In this document: positions 15,401-23,900 of the stretch, in pieces
How positions within the stretch are numbered: the stretch's first letter is position 1
Layout: every line of letters starts with the position of its first letter
Source of the DNA: Epilithonimonas sp042695135
GTDB taxonomy: Bacteria > Bacteroidota > Bacteroidia > Flavobacteriales > Weeksellaceae
NCBI RefSeq assembly: GCF_042695135.1
Contig: NZ_CP170547.1
Location: 1,116,001-1,180,000 of the forward strand
DNA: 64,000 nucleotides
Direction of reading: 5' to 3'
Program-made: the position numbers and the translations under genes
Notes under the pieces: model-generated
Told to the model about the DNA's origin: nothing
Seen by the model: the letters and a program-made list of their open reading frames with translations, nothing else
Database searches by the model: none

Positions 15401-17701
15401 TTATTTTTTAATTGCTTTGAAAGATTTTACGCTTCCATCTTCCATTTGAAGATTAACAATATACAATCCAGCTTTTAAGCTTGATAAGTTAAGTTCTGCA
15501 GATGGAGCAAGAGTTTTAACCTGTCTTCCAGACATATCGTTTACAGAAACAGATTTAACACCTTTTACATCAGAGATCTTAAGAACATCTGTAAATGGAT
15601 TAGGATATACAGAGATACCTGCTTTGTTTACATCTGATACAGCCATTGTTGGACCAGAGATATTCAATGTGTAATCTTCAACCTCTCCGTAAGTAGATGT
15701 ACCACAAGGAAGGGCATTATGACCTGTAGAAGAATCTGACATACGAACTCTCATACGAGTTGTTCCGGTAACTGCAGTTGTAGGGATAGTAATACTTCCT
15801 GTCCAAGGACCAACACCGATAGCTGATGTTAATACTAATTCTGTAGCATTATCAAAAACACCGTCTTTGTTATAATCGATCCATACTAAAGCAATATCAG
15901 TTGTCCATGCGTTTGCATTTCCTGTAGCTGTAAAGGTATAAGCATTACCTTTAGTTACATTACCAACAACTGAAGTGTAATCTGAATAACCAGTAAATAC
16001 TGTAGAGCTGTTATTGATATCTGAGAAAGTTACGTTAGCAATTTTCTCAAAAGAAGTACTCGTATTAGTTGCACTTGCAGTACAATAAACTGCTGTACCT
16101 GTTGTGAAAGATGTTTCTGTACAACCTGTAGCGTCTCCGATACTGTTTGTAGGAACAACTTTTACATAGTAAGTTGTATTAGAAGCTAAAATAGGGCTAT
16201 AAGTTGGTGCAGAAACTACAGTTCCGTTTGCAACATCTGTTCCTCCGGAAGTAGTTCCGATATAAAGTTTATATCCACTTGCTCCTTCAACACCAGCCCA
16301 AGTTAATACAGCTGGGTTTGGTGCAACATTGGTTGCGTTGTTAGCCGGCGTTGTAAGTGTTGCACATGCCGGTGCTGTAGTTGGGATAACAACATTAATA
16401 GTATAATCTTCTGTTTGACCATTACCCATAGCACCACAAGGATCAGATAATGCAGTAACTAAAGCAGTCGTAGAACTGTTGAAGTTATACTTGATTCTCA
16501 TTCTTTTGGCTCCTGCAGTTGCAGTAGCCGGAACAGTGATGTTTCCACTTAAAACATTCGAAGCAATATTGTTTCCAATCAACGGTGCTGTTGTGAAATA
16601 TTGCTCACTACTGTCGTTGAAATCACCATCGCCATTCCAGTCGATAAACGTAGTCATACCGAATCTGTTCCCTGCTGCTCCAGTACCTGTTACAGACAAT
16701 GTATAAGTACTACCTACTGTAGCACTCAATACTGTACTTGTAAAATCTTCGTATGGAGGAAGTGATCCTGCTGTTGCTGTAGAAGTTTTGGTAACACCAT
16801 TGAATGTAACCGAAGCAATTGGATAAACAGCCGTTGGTGCAGTAGTAGTTATTGGTCCACAATAAGCAATTGTGCTATTTGTTGTGAAACTGATTTCTGT
16901 ACAACCCACAGCATCACCATTTAAGTTACTAGGAACAACTTTAGCATAATATGTGGTATTAGGTGATAAACTAACATTAAGTGTTGTACCCGCAACTACA
17001 GTATTTAAAAAGTTAGAAGCACCGGAAGTTGTTCCAATTGTTAATTTGTAATTCACCGCAGTTGGTACACTTGACCAAGCAAATGCTGCATTTCCTGCAG
17101 AAATAGTAGAAGCTGCAACTGGTGAAGTGAATGTTGAACAAGATGCTGGAACTGTAGTTACTACATCTTGTACTAAGGAGATGTCATCTACAAAGATGTT
17201 ACCAGTACCACTGGTTCTTGTAGTCCACACCCCAATACCTGCAACCTGACCAGGCTGTATTGCTCCTGCCGGAACGTAAGCATCTAAAGCTGTTGTATTA
17301 CAAGTAGTAATTGCAGCTGTAGTTAAGGTTTGAGCAGTTCCGATTGGGTAAATAGTCCATAAAGCCGTACCAGCATCATAAATAAAGTAAGCAAGACTTA
17401 CTGTACCAACGATTCCAGCGCCTTTTTTATAGTTAGCTTTTACGTGAATCTGCTGGCCGTTTCCGGTTTGTCCAATTTGGCTAACATCTACCATGTAACC
17501 GGTAGAAGTAGTGGTTGAGCTTAATGCAAGCTGACCACCATAAACACCATTACATAATGCAGCAGCTACTCTGGTACCACCTCCAAACTGTTTGTAAATA
17601 GTTGTGTTGTACGCAGGATCTTCAAAATCTCCCGTGTAGGTGTACTGTGCGCTTGCACCAATACCTAGTGCTAAACAGCACGATAGTAAAAATTTCTTCA
17701 T
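15401..17701 (-). CDS. T9SS surface protein with two Fn3-like and two GEVED domains
   Basis: A 766-residue paralogue of the preceding cargo. It has a signal peptide (1-18, GASAQ) and a jelly-roll-like domain with the phrase NIFVDDISLVQ (to about 180). Then come Fn3-like and GEVED domains in the order Fn3, GEVED, Fn3, GEVED. The GEVED signatures are FIDWNGDGDFND with GQTEDYTI, and WIDYNKDGVFDN with GEVEDYTL. The type A T9SS sorting domain ends the chain. No enzyme motif is present, so an adhesive or structural role is likely but unproven. Compared with the 532-residue paralogue it has gained one Fn3-GEVED pair, an example of module duplication inside the array. Confidence 0.8.
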   Translation of the reverse strand: MKKFLLSCCLALGIGASAQYTYTGDFEDPAYNTTIYKQFGGGTRVAAALCNGVYGGQLALSSTTTSTGYMVDVSQIGQTGNGQQIHVKANYKKGAGIVGTVSLAYFIYDAGTALWTIYPIGTAQTLTTAAITTCNTTALDAYVPAGAIQPGQVAGIGVWTTRTSGTGNIFVDDISLVQDVVTTVPASCSTFTSPVAASTISAGNAAFAWSSVPTAVNYKLTIGTTSGASNFLNTVVAGTTLNVSLSPNTTYYAKVVPSNLNGDAVGCTEISFTTNSTIAYCGPITTTAPTAVYPIASVTFNGVTKTSTATAGSLPPYEDFTSTVLSATVGSTYTLSVTGTGAAGNRFGMTTFIDWNGDGDFNDSSEQYFTTAPLIGNNIASNVLSGNITVPATATAGAKRMRIKYNFNSSTTALVTALSDPCGAMGNGQTEDYTINVVIPTTAPACATLTTPANNATNVAPNPAVLTWAGVEGASGYKLYIGTTSGGTDVANGTVVSAPTYSPILASNTTYYVKVVPTNSIGDATGCTETSFTTGTAVYCTASATNTSTSFEKIANVTFSDINNSSTVFTGYSDYTSVVGNVTKGNAYTFTATGNANAWTTDIALVWIDYNKDGVFDNATELVLTSAIGVGPWTGSITIPTTAVTGTTRMRVRMSDSSTGHNALPCGTSTYGEVEDYTLNISGPTMAVSDVNKAGISVYPNPFTDVLKISDVKGVKSVSVNDMSGRQVKTLAPSAELNLSSLKAGLYIVNLQMEDGSVKSFKAIKK

Positions 17702-17728
17702 AATTATTTAATTGTTTTAAACGTAAAA

Positions 17729-17736
17729 CAAATCTA
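17729..17736 (-). promoter_or_regulatory. -7 element of the 766-residue cargo gene
   Basis: On the minus strand TAGATTTG matches TAnnTTTG, 27 bases before the start codon at 17701. No -33 TTTG stands at the expected spacing. Confidence 0.45.
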
Positions 17737-17829
17737 ATGATTATTTTCAATAAATTGAAGATACTGATGCAAAAAAAATATTTATATTGAAGTATTATAA
17801 TAAAATACATAATAGCTATCGTATTTTAC

Positions 17830-17854
17830 AAAAAAAACCGCCTTAAAAAGGCGG
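17830..17854 (-). terminator. Terminator after the 17880-19481 gene
   Basis: A CCGCCTT/AAGGCGG stem with a three-base loop and a T-run on the minus strand. Confidence 0.85.
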
Positions 17855-17879
17855 CTAAATAATAATATTAGTTTAAAAT

Positions 17880-19481
17880 TTATTTTTTAATTACTTTGAA
17901 AGATTTTACGCTTCCATCTTCCATATTAAGATTGACAATATATAATCCAGCTTTAAGGTTAGATACGTTAAGTTCTGCAAATGGAGCAAGAGTTTTAACT
18001 TGTCTTCCTGACATATCGTTTACGGAAACAGATTTAACACCTTTTACATCAGAGATCTTAAGTACGTCTGTAAATGGATTAGGATATACTGAGATGCCTG
18101 TTTTGTTCACATCCGTTACGGCCAATGTAGGAACAATAATATTTAAAGTATAATCTTCTGCTTGTCCGTATCCGGCAGTTCCACTGGTTGCGGCAGTTGT
18201 TGTTCCACTGGAATAACAAGGGCTAAGCGCAAATGAAGTAGTTCCGTAATTTTTCTTGATTCTCATTCTTGTATTTCCTAAAGTTGCTGTAGCAGGAATA
18301 GTAATGCTTCCTGTTATAGTTTTGCCGTCTGCTCCGGTAGAATTTGTTAAAGCTACCGCTGTTCCGGCAGTTCCAAAGAATGTTTCACCAGAGTCTGCAA
18401 AATCACCATCTTTATTCCAGTCAGCAAAAACTAAGAATCTATCTGTGAAATTACCTCCCGTGTTTCCTTGGAATGTTATAGTATATGCTTTTCCTTGTTC
18501 TACTGTTGCAACTTTAGCAGTGTAATCTTCGTGAGATACTGTGGAAGTAGCTGCGGAAGCATTGGTCATATCAGAAAAAGCAACAGATGTAATAGCTTCT
18601 ATACCACTGCTATATGTCAAACTACCATTACAATATGGAGAAAGTGGGTTTACCTTAGTTGTAAAATTGTAAATTGATGTACAAGCAGTTGACGACCCTG
18701 CAGAATTAACTGCAACTAATCTCCAGTAATACTGTGTGCCAGCTAAAAGAGCATTACTTGTTGCAGTACTAAAAGTAGCGGTAGGATTTACATAGTTTCC
18801 TATTTTGGTAGTTGGATTCGTAGTTGTGTCCATATATAGTTCATAATATGACACCGGTCCGCCTCCTGTAGGAGCTGTCCAATTTAAGGTAATAGCTGCG
18901 TTGTCCAGATTGGTAGCGTTATCTGCCGGCGTAGAAGGGCTTGGGCAGTTAGGGGCCACGGTTGGTGGAGTATCATTTACAACATTGTCAAACAATAATC
19001 TGAACATGTCAGCAGAAGTAGCGTGGAAACCAACATAGATGGTTTGACCTACATAAGGTGTAAGGTCAATAACAACCTGTGTCCAGGCATTTGGAGCCGG
19101 ACCATTAGTTTTAAGGAATGTTGTAAAAGCTGCAGCTGTTGCGGTTGTAGTTGAAACTTTGACATCATAGTTTTCTACATAAGCAGGATCTTGATTTTTA
19201 ACAAAAAAAGTTAATCTGTCATTTACCCCAGCAGTAACTGTAATCGATGGTGTCACCAGATAATCATCGTGAGCAACAGCGTCATAATTGATCTGCGCTG
19301 CATTTGGAGAGGTCAATACAGATCCCGGAGCTCCTGGTCCAAAAATGAATGTTGATGTACCGCCACCGTTTAAAACTGTCCAGCCGGCTGGAGCTGTTGT
19401 ACCTGCGTCAAAATTTTCGGAGAATTGTGCATTAGCACCAACTCCAAGTGCTAATAAGCACGATAGTAAAATTTTCTTCAT
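17880..19481 (-). CDS. T9SS surface protein with cleaved-adhesin-like, Fn3 and GEVED domains
   Basis: A 533-residue exported protein. I place the start at the ATG at 19481, which gives the signal peptide MKKILLSCLLALGVGANAQ in line with its two paralogues; an upstream ATG would add eight unlikely residues. The N-terminal domain (about 20-180) resembles the cleaved-adhesin/jelly-roll fold (FSENFDAGTTAPAGWTVLN and DDYLVTPSITV). An Fn3-like domain follows, then a GEVED domain with FADWNKDGDFAD and GQAEDYTL, and the type A T9SS sorting domain. The first domain differs from those of the two neighbours while the tail is nearly the same. Binding to host, surface or polysaccharide is the likely role. 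Confidence 0.8.
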   Translation of the reverse strand: MKKILLSCLLALGVGANAQFSENFDAGTTAPAGWTVLNGGGTSTFIFGPGAPGSVLTSPNAAQINYDAVAHDDYLVTPSITVTAGVNDRLTFFVKNQDPAYVENYDVKVSTTTATAAAFTTFLKTNGPAPNAWTQVVIDLTPYVGQTIYVGFHATSADMFRLLFDNVVNDTPPTVAPNCPSPSTPADNATNLDNAAITLNWTAPTGGGPVSYYELYMDTTTNPTTKIGNYVNPTATFSTATSNALLAGTQYYWRLVAVNSAGSSTACTSIYNFTTKVNPLSPYCNGSLTYSSGIEAITSVAFSDMTNASAATSTVSHEDYTAKVATVEQGKAYTITFQGNTGGNFTDRFLVFADWNKDGDFADSGETFFGTAGTAVALTNSTGADGKTITGSITIPATATLGNTRMRIKKNYGTTSFALSPCYSSGTTTAATSGTAGYGQAEDYTLNIIVPTLAVTDVNKTGISVYPNPFTDVLKISDVKGVKSVSVNDMSGRQVKTLAPFAELNVSNLKAGLYIVNLNMEDGSVKSFKVIKK

Positions 19482-19502
19482 AATTGTATTAAAATATTTC
19501 AA

Positions 19503-19534
19503 CAAAAATAATATAATTTTTGAAATAATAGCAA
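19503..19534 (-). promoter_or_regulatory. Promoter of the 17880-19481 gene
   Basis: On the minus strand TTG (19534-19532), 21 bases and TATTTTTG (19510-19503) fit the Bacteroidota consensus, 21 bases before the start codon. Confidence 0.6.
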
Positions 19535-19775
19535 TTTTTAATCAATAATTGTTATTAAATTTAATTTATAATATAATTATAGCGTATAATTTTCTTATTT
19601 TTATTTTAAATTGAGATTTCATAAGTATTTATATTTAATAATTATTTAGTCAGAATCAAATTATGTTGGTTTATGTAAAAAAATAATGTCATTTTTTGAT
19701 GGATTTTAAAATTGTTATTTTGAATATGAAATACATTTGAGTTTTTATCTGTTTGAAAGGTTACAATTAATTCAT
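19535..19775. other. AT-rich intergenic stretch, no gene seen
   Basis: This stretch separates the promoter of the 17880 gene from the terminator of the 19828 gene. It is very AT-rich, with many stops in all frames. I see no open frame, tRNA or clear repeat in it. Confidence 0.6.
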
Positions 19776-19806
19776 AAAAAAAGCCAACTCAAATCTGAGT
19801 TGGCTT
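19776..19806 (-). terminator. Terminator after the 313-residue T9SS protein
   Basis: An 11-bp stem AAGCCAACTCA/TGAGTTGGCTT followed by a T-run on the minus strand. Confidence 0.9.
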
Positions 19807-19827
19807 TCTTATGTTCTTTAATAAAGA

Positions 19828-20769
19828 TTATTTTTTGATGAATTTTTTTACTGTTGTGGTTCCATTCTCTAATTGTAACTCTAACAAGTATACTCCTTTT
19901 TCAAGATTGGAAACATTAATTTTGTTCAAATCCGAATTTGAAATATTCACATTTTTACCGGATGCATCTACAAGTTTAACAGTTTTAATTTTAGAGTCAG
20001 CTTCTATGTTGATATATTCTGTTGCAGGATTAGGATAGATTTTGATTTTCACACCACCTGTCGCAGATACATCGCTTACAGCCAATGTGGCAGCGCTCAC
20101 AGCACTCGCAACATAGTTATCAAAGCCTGCTGTTAAAGCACCACCACCAGTGTAAAGATCTACTTCTGTTGGCGCCTTGCCTACCGTCCCGGCAAATGGA
20201 CCATACATTGTTGTACCGATTTTCACTTTAATCTCTCCGGTTACACTATTGTAATACATCACAATTGGCGTCCATGTGTTATTTGCAACACCGGTTGCTA
20301 ATGGTTCTGTAACTGTTGCTGTATCGCCATCTGGTGTGTATGTTAAACCAAATGCTTTAGCAACATGGTCATATAAAACAGAACCAATCATAAAGTAAGC
20401 TGTTCCGTCTGCATAAAGTTGGAAAGAAGAGGCAGCAGTAGCAGCGGCAGTTGTACCCGTGTAAAAGTCACTGGAAATAACAGCAACATCGTTTCCTGAT
20501 GTTCTATTTACCCAAGGTGTTGTTAAAAAGGCATCTTTGTATAACCACATACTTGCAGTAGTTGTTCTGGGAAGACTTAATGACCTTCCATAAGTCGCAA
20601 CAGTTATTTCTGCAACTTTTGCCTGCGCAGCAGCACCGCCATCTCTGGACCAGCCACCTTGCGTTCCAAGATTCCCAATCGTATAACTGTTGAAGTTATC
20701 AGAATCTAATGTTTGTGAAAATGCTGCAGTCGATAATAATGCCGCAGTAAAAAGTAATGTTCTCTTCAT
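19828..20769 (-). CDS. T9SS-exported protein of unknown function
   Basis: A 313-residue secreted protein. The signal peptide ends near residue 18 (AAFSQ). Residues 20-225 are a beta-rich, Ala/Thr/Gly-rich domain that starts with DSDNFNSYTIGNLGTQGGW. That opening is seen in concanavalin/lectin-like jelly-roll domains of Bacteroidota secreted proteins. The last 75 residues, from IKIYPNPATEYINIE, are a type A T9SS sorting domain. It is only distantly related to the shared tail of the four genes upstream in coordinate order. No catalytic motif is visible, so a binding role is the best guess. Confidence 0.75.
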   Translation of the reverse strand: MKRTLLFTAALLSTAAFSQTLDSDNFNSYTIGNLGTQGGWSRDGGAAAQAKVAEITVATYGRSLSLPRTTTASMWLYKDAFLTTPWVNRTSGNDVAVISSDFYTGTTAAATAASSFQLYADGTAYFMIGSVLYDHVAKAFGLTYTPDGDTATVTEPLATGVANNTWTPIVMYYNSVTGEIKVKIGTTMYGPFAGTVGKAPTEVDLYTGGGALTAGFDNYVASAVSAATLAVSDVSATGGVKIKIYPNPATEYINIEADSKIKTVKLVDASGKNVNISNSDLNKINVSNLEKGVYLLELQLENGTTTVKKFIKK

Positions 20770-20795
20770 AATTGTTTATTTTAATAAAATTTATT

Positions 20796-20803
20796 CAAAA
20801 ATA
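20796..20803 (-). promoter_or_regulatory. -7 element of the 313-residue T9SS gene
   Basis: TATTTTTG on the minus strand, 26 bases before the start codon, with a TTTG about 23 bases further upstream as a possible -33 element. Confidence 0.5.
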
Positions 20804-20955
20804 ATAAATATAATGCAATAAAAAAACAAAAAGAGTAATTTATTTTATGTTTATTTTGATAATTTAACTATTTATGTGTTGTTTTCTATAAAGTGTTATC
20901 TGGAATATTATTACTTGCATGATGTTGTTAGTAATAAAAACTACTATATTAAAAT

Positions 20956-23900
20956 CTAATTCAGGAAAACTTCATAGTTATTAATCTGGTGAATGACTTC
21001 CAAAAGGTCTTCATTAATATTAATATGATGCTTCATCGATACAACTTCCAAAACCGATTGGTCTTCGGGATTCTTTATAAAGAAATTAAGTTTTTGCTCG
21101 CCTTGGTTCTGAATCAGTTTTTCTTTAAAGAAATCAATATCTGTTTTGCGTAAAGAATCTAAAGGAACTACAATAGACAAACTCTTTGCAAATCTGTCAA
21201 AGGCTTCTTTCAGTTCCAGAACTTCATTCACATTGACAAATACACGTCCGTCTTTTCCTTGTGAGAATTTAATTTTCATAATCACAAACCGTTGCACCTC
21301 CAATTTGTCCTTTAGTCGCATGTAATCACGATCGCCCAATCGGAAAGAGTAGGAGCCTGTGTAATCTTCCAGCATTACAAATGCTACTTTTTCTCCGCTT
21401 CGGAAACCATCTGCCACACGATATTCTGTGATCAAGCCGGCAACTGTATATTCTTTTGTGTTATCTTTTTCATTCTGACGGTCTTTCCAACTTTTCTTTT
21501 CTTCAAAAAGTTCTGGTGCTTTTGCAGGAAATGCCAGGTCTTTGAAAGCCTCTACTTCATCCAGATTCAGGAAATTGAAATTTCCCTTTGGTTCTGCTTT
21601 TTTTCCGGATTCTTCGATGATTTCATCTTCCAATCCCACTTCGTCAGAAACAATGATATCTGGAACGTCTTCGTCAGGCGTACTATCTGCTTCAAGAATT
21701 GGAATTACCTCATCCAAAACAGGAATGTCATCTTTTTTCTCATCAAGGATCGCTTTTTTAGAAAGAACACCCTGCATGAATTTGAACTGATATTTGAACT
21801 CGTCCAAAGGATGCGCCGACAAATAGAACCCGATGATTTCTTTTTCTTTGTTGAGCTTATGCATATTCGGCCATTCTGCGCAAGGCAAAAGTTTTGGTTG
21901 CTCGATCTGAACTTCCTCGGCGAAATCTGCAAAAAGAGAATTTTCCATCTCATTTTTGCTGTCCTGGAAACTCTGTCCGTAACGCGAAAGTCTTTCGATA
22001 TTAGTTCTTCCGGAGGCATCAATATCGAAATATTGTCCACGGTGATAGGTGTCCAGTTCGTCAAAAGCGCCTGCAGTAACCAAGCTTTCCGCCACTCTTT
22101 TATTCACTTGCGCAGGCGGAATCCTTTCAAAAAAGTCATAGATGTTTTTAAATCTTCCGTTTTGTCTGATTAAAGCAATTGCTTCACTCGGACCTTCGCC
22201 GATTCCTTTGATAGCACCTAATCCAAATCGAATCTGTCCTTTCTCATTTACAGAGAATTTATACTGAGATTCATTCACATCAGGTCCTAAAACGTCCACA
22301 CCAATCGCTTTGCAATCTTCCATAAACATTGTGATAGAAGCGGTGTTATTAATATTATTACTCATCACACTTGCCATATATTCGGCAGGATAATTGGCTT
22401 TCAGATAAGCGGTTTGATAAGCGATCCAGGCGTAACAAGTCGAGTGGGATTTGTTAAAAGCATATTCTGCAAAGGCTTTCCAGTCATTCCAGATTTTCTC
22501 CAATCTTTCCTCATCAAGGTTATTTTTCCTTCCGCCTTCTATGAATTTCGGGTACATTTTGTTCAGAACTTCGATCTGTTTTTTACCCATCGCTTTTCTC
22601 AAAGTATCGGCTTCACCTTTGGTAAAGTTGGCCAGTTTCTGAGACAAAAGCATTACCTGCTCCTGATAAACCGTGATTCCATAAGTTTCCTCAAGATATT
22701 CCTTAGTTTCCGGTAAATCGTAGATGATCTCTTCGGTTCCATGTTTTCTATTAATGAAATTCGGGATATATTTAATAGGCCCCGGACGATACAATGCGTT
22801 CATTGCAATCAAATCGGCGAAAACGGTTGGTTTCAGTTCCCGCATATATTTTTGCATTCCAGGACTCTCGTATTGGAAAATCCCGATTGTTCTTCCTTCT
22901 TTAAATAGTTGATATGTTTTTGCGTCATCGAGTGGAATTTCATCCGGATCGATATCAATTTCGTGGCGTTCTTTTATGAGCTTTACGGCATCTTTGATAA
23001 TGGTCAAAGTCCTTAATCCAAGAAAATCCATTTTCAGAAGACCCGCATTTTCCGCTACCGAGTTATCAAACTGAGAAACCAAAATATCAGCATCTTTCGC
23101 AGCAATCGTAATTGGAACCAAATTACTAACTGGTTCCGGCGTGATGATCACACCACAAGCGTGGATCCCTGTATTTCGGATACAGCCTTCCATTTTTTTA
23201 GCACTTTCCAAAACCGAAAATCTGGAATCATCTGAGTTTGCAAGAATATATTTCATTTCATCAACCAATTGTTGATCTTCCGGTTTCAGCTTGTCATATT
23301 TTGAAAGCGCTTTTGCAATGTTCATTCCAGGACTTGGCGGGATCAATTTTGCAATCATATTGGTTTCCGGAATTGAAAGATCTAAAACCCGACCTGCATC
23401 CTTAATCGCCGATTTTCCTCCCAAAACAGAATAAGTGATGATCTGGGCGACCTGCTCCTGACCATATTTATCAACCACCCATTTGATAACTTTATCCCGT
23501 CCTTCATCATCAAAATCTATATCGATATCCGGCATAGAGACCCTTTCCGGATTAAGAAATCTCTCAAAAAGGAGATCATATTTAATGGGGTCAACATTGG
23601 TAATTTTAATACAGTAAGCAACAGCAGATCCGGCTGCCGATCCACGACCTGGACCAACCGAAACGCCCATGTTTCTGGCTTCATTACAAAAATCCTGAAC
23701 GATCAAAAAGTAGCCAGGATAACCTGTATTAGCAATAACTTCCAGCTCAAAGTCCAGACGTTCCTGTATTTCTGGTGTGATCTCGGGATAGCGTTTTTTT
23801 GCGCCTTCATAGGTCAAATGTCTGAGATAGGCCATTTCGCCGCGTTTTCCACCATCATTCTCATCTTCCGGATCTAAAAATTCTTCCGGAATATCAAACT

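Larger units (their letters stand above)
11014..18098 (-). repeat. Four near-identical T9SS sorting-domain segments
   Basis: The last 219 bases of four genes encode nearly the same 72-residue domain: 11014-11232, 13648-13866, 15401-15619 and 17880-18098. The first two differ at only a handful of bases; the others have more silent changes but almost the same protein. The parts of the genes upstream of these segments are much less alike, so the 3' ends have been duplicated or homogenised as units. Confidence 0.85.

Noticed and set aside
11014..18098. The repeated 219-base gene ends as an insertion sequence or transposon
   Set aside because: The copies are in frame at the ends of genes and encode the T9SS sorting domain, with no transposase or terminal inverted repeats.
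10963..19806. Evenly spaced palindromes in the T9SS gene block, as a possible CRISPR or repeat array
   Set aside because: Their sequences differ and each sits just after a minus-strand stop codon with a T-run, so they are terminators. No array of constant repeats with spacers was found in the window.
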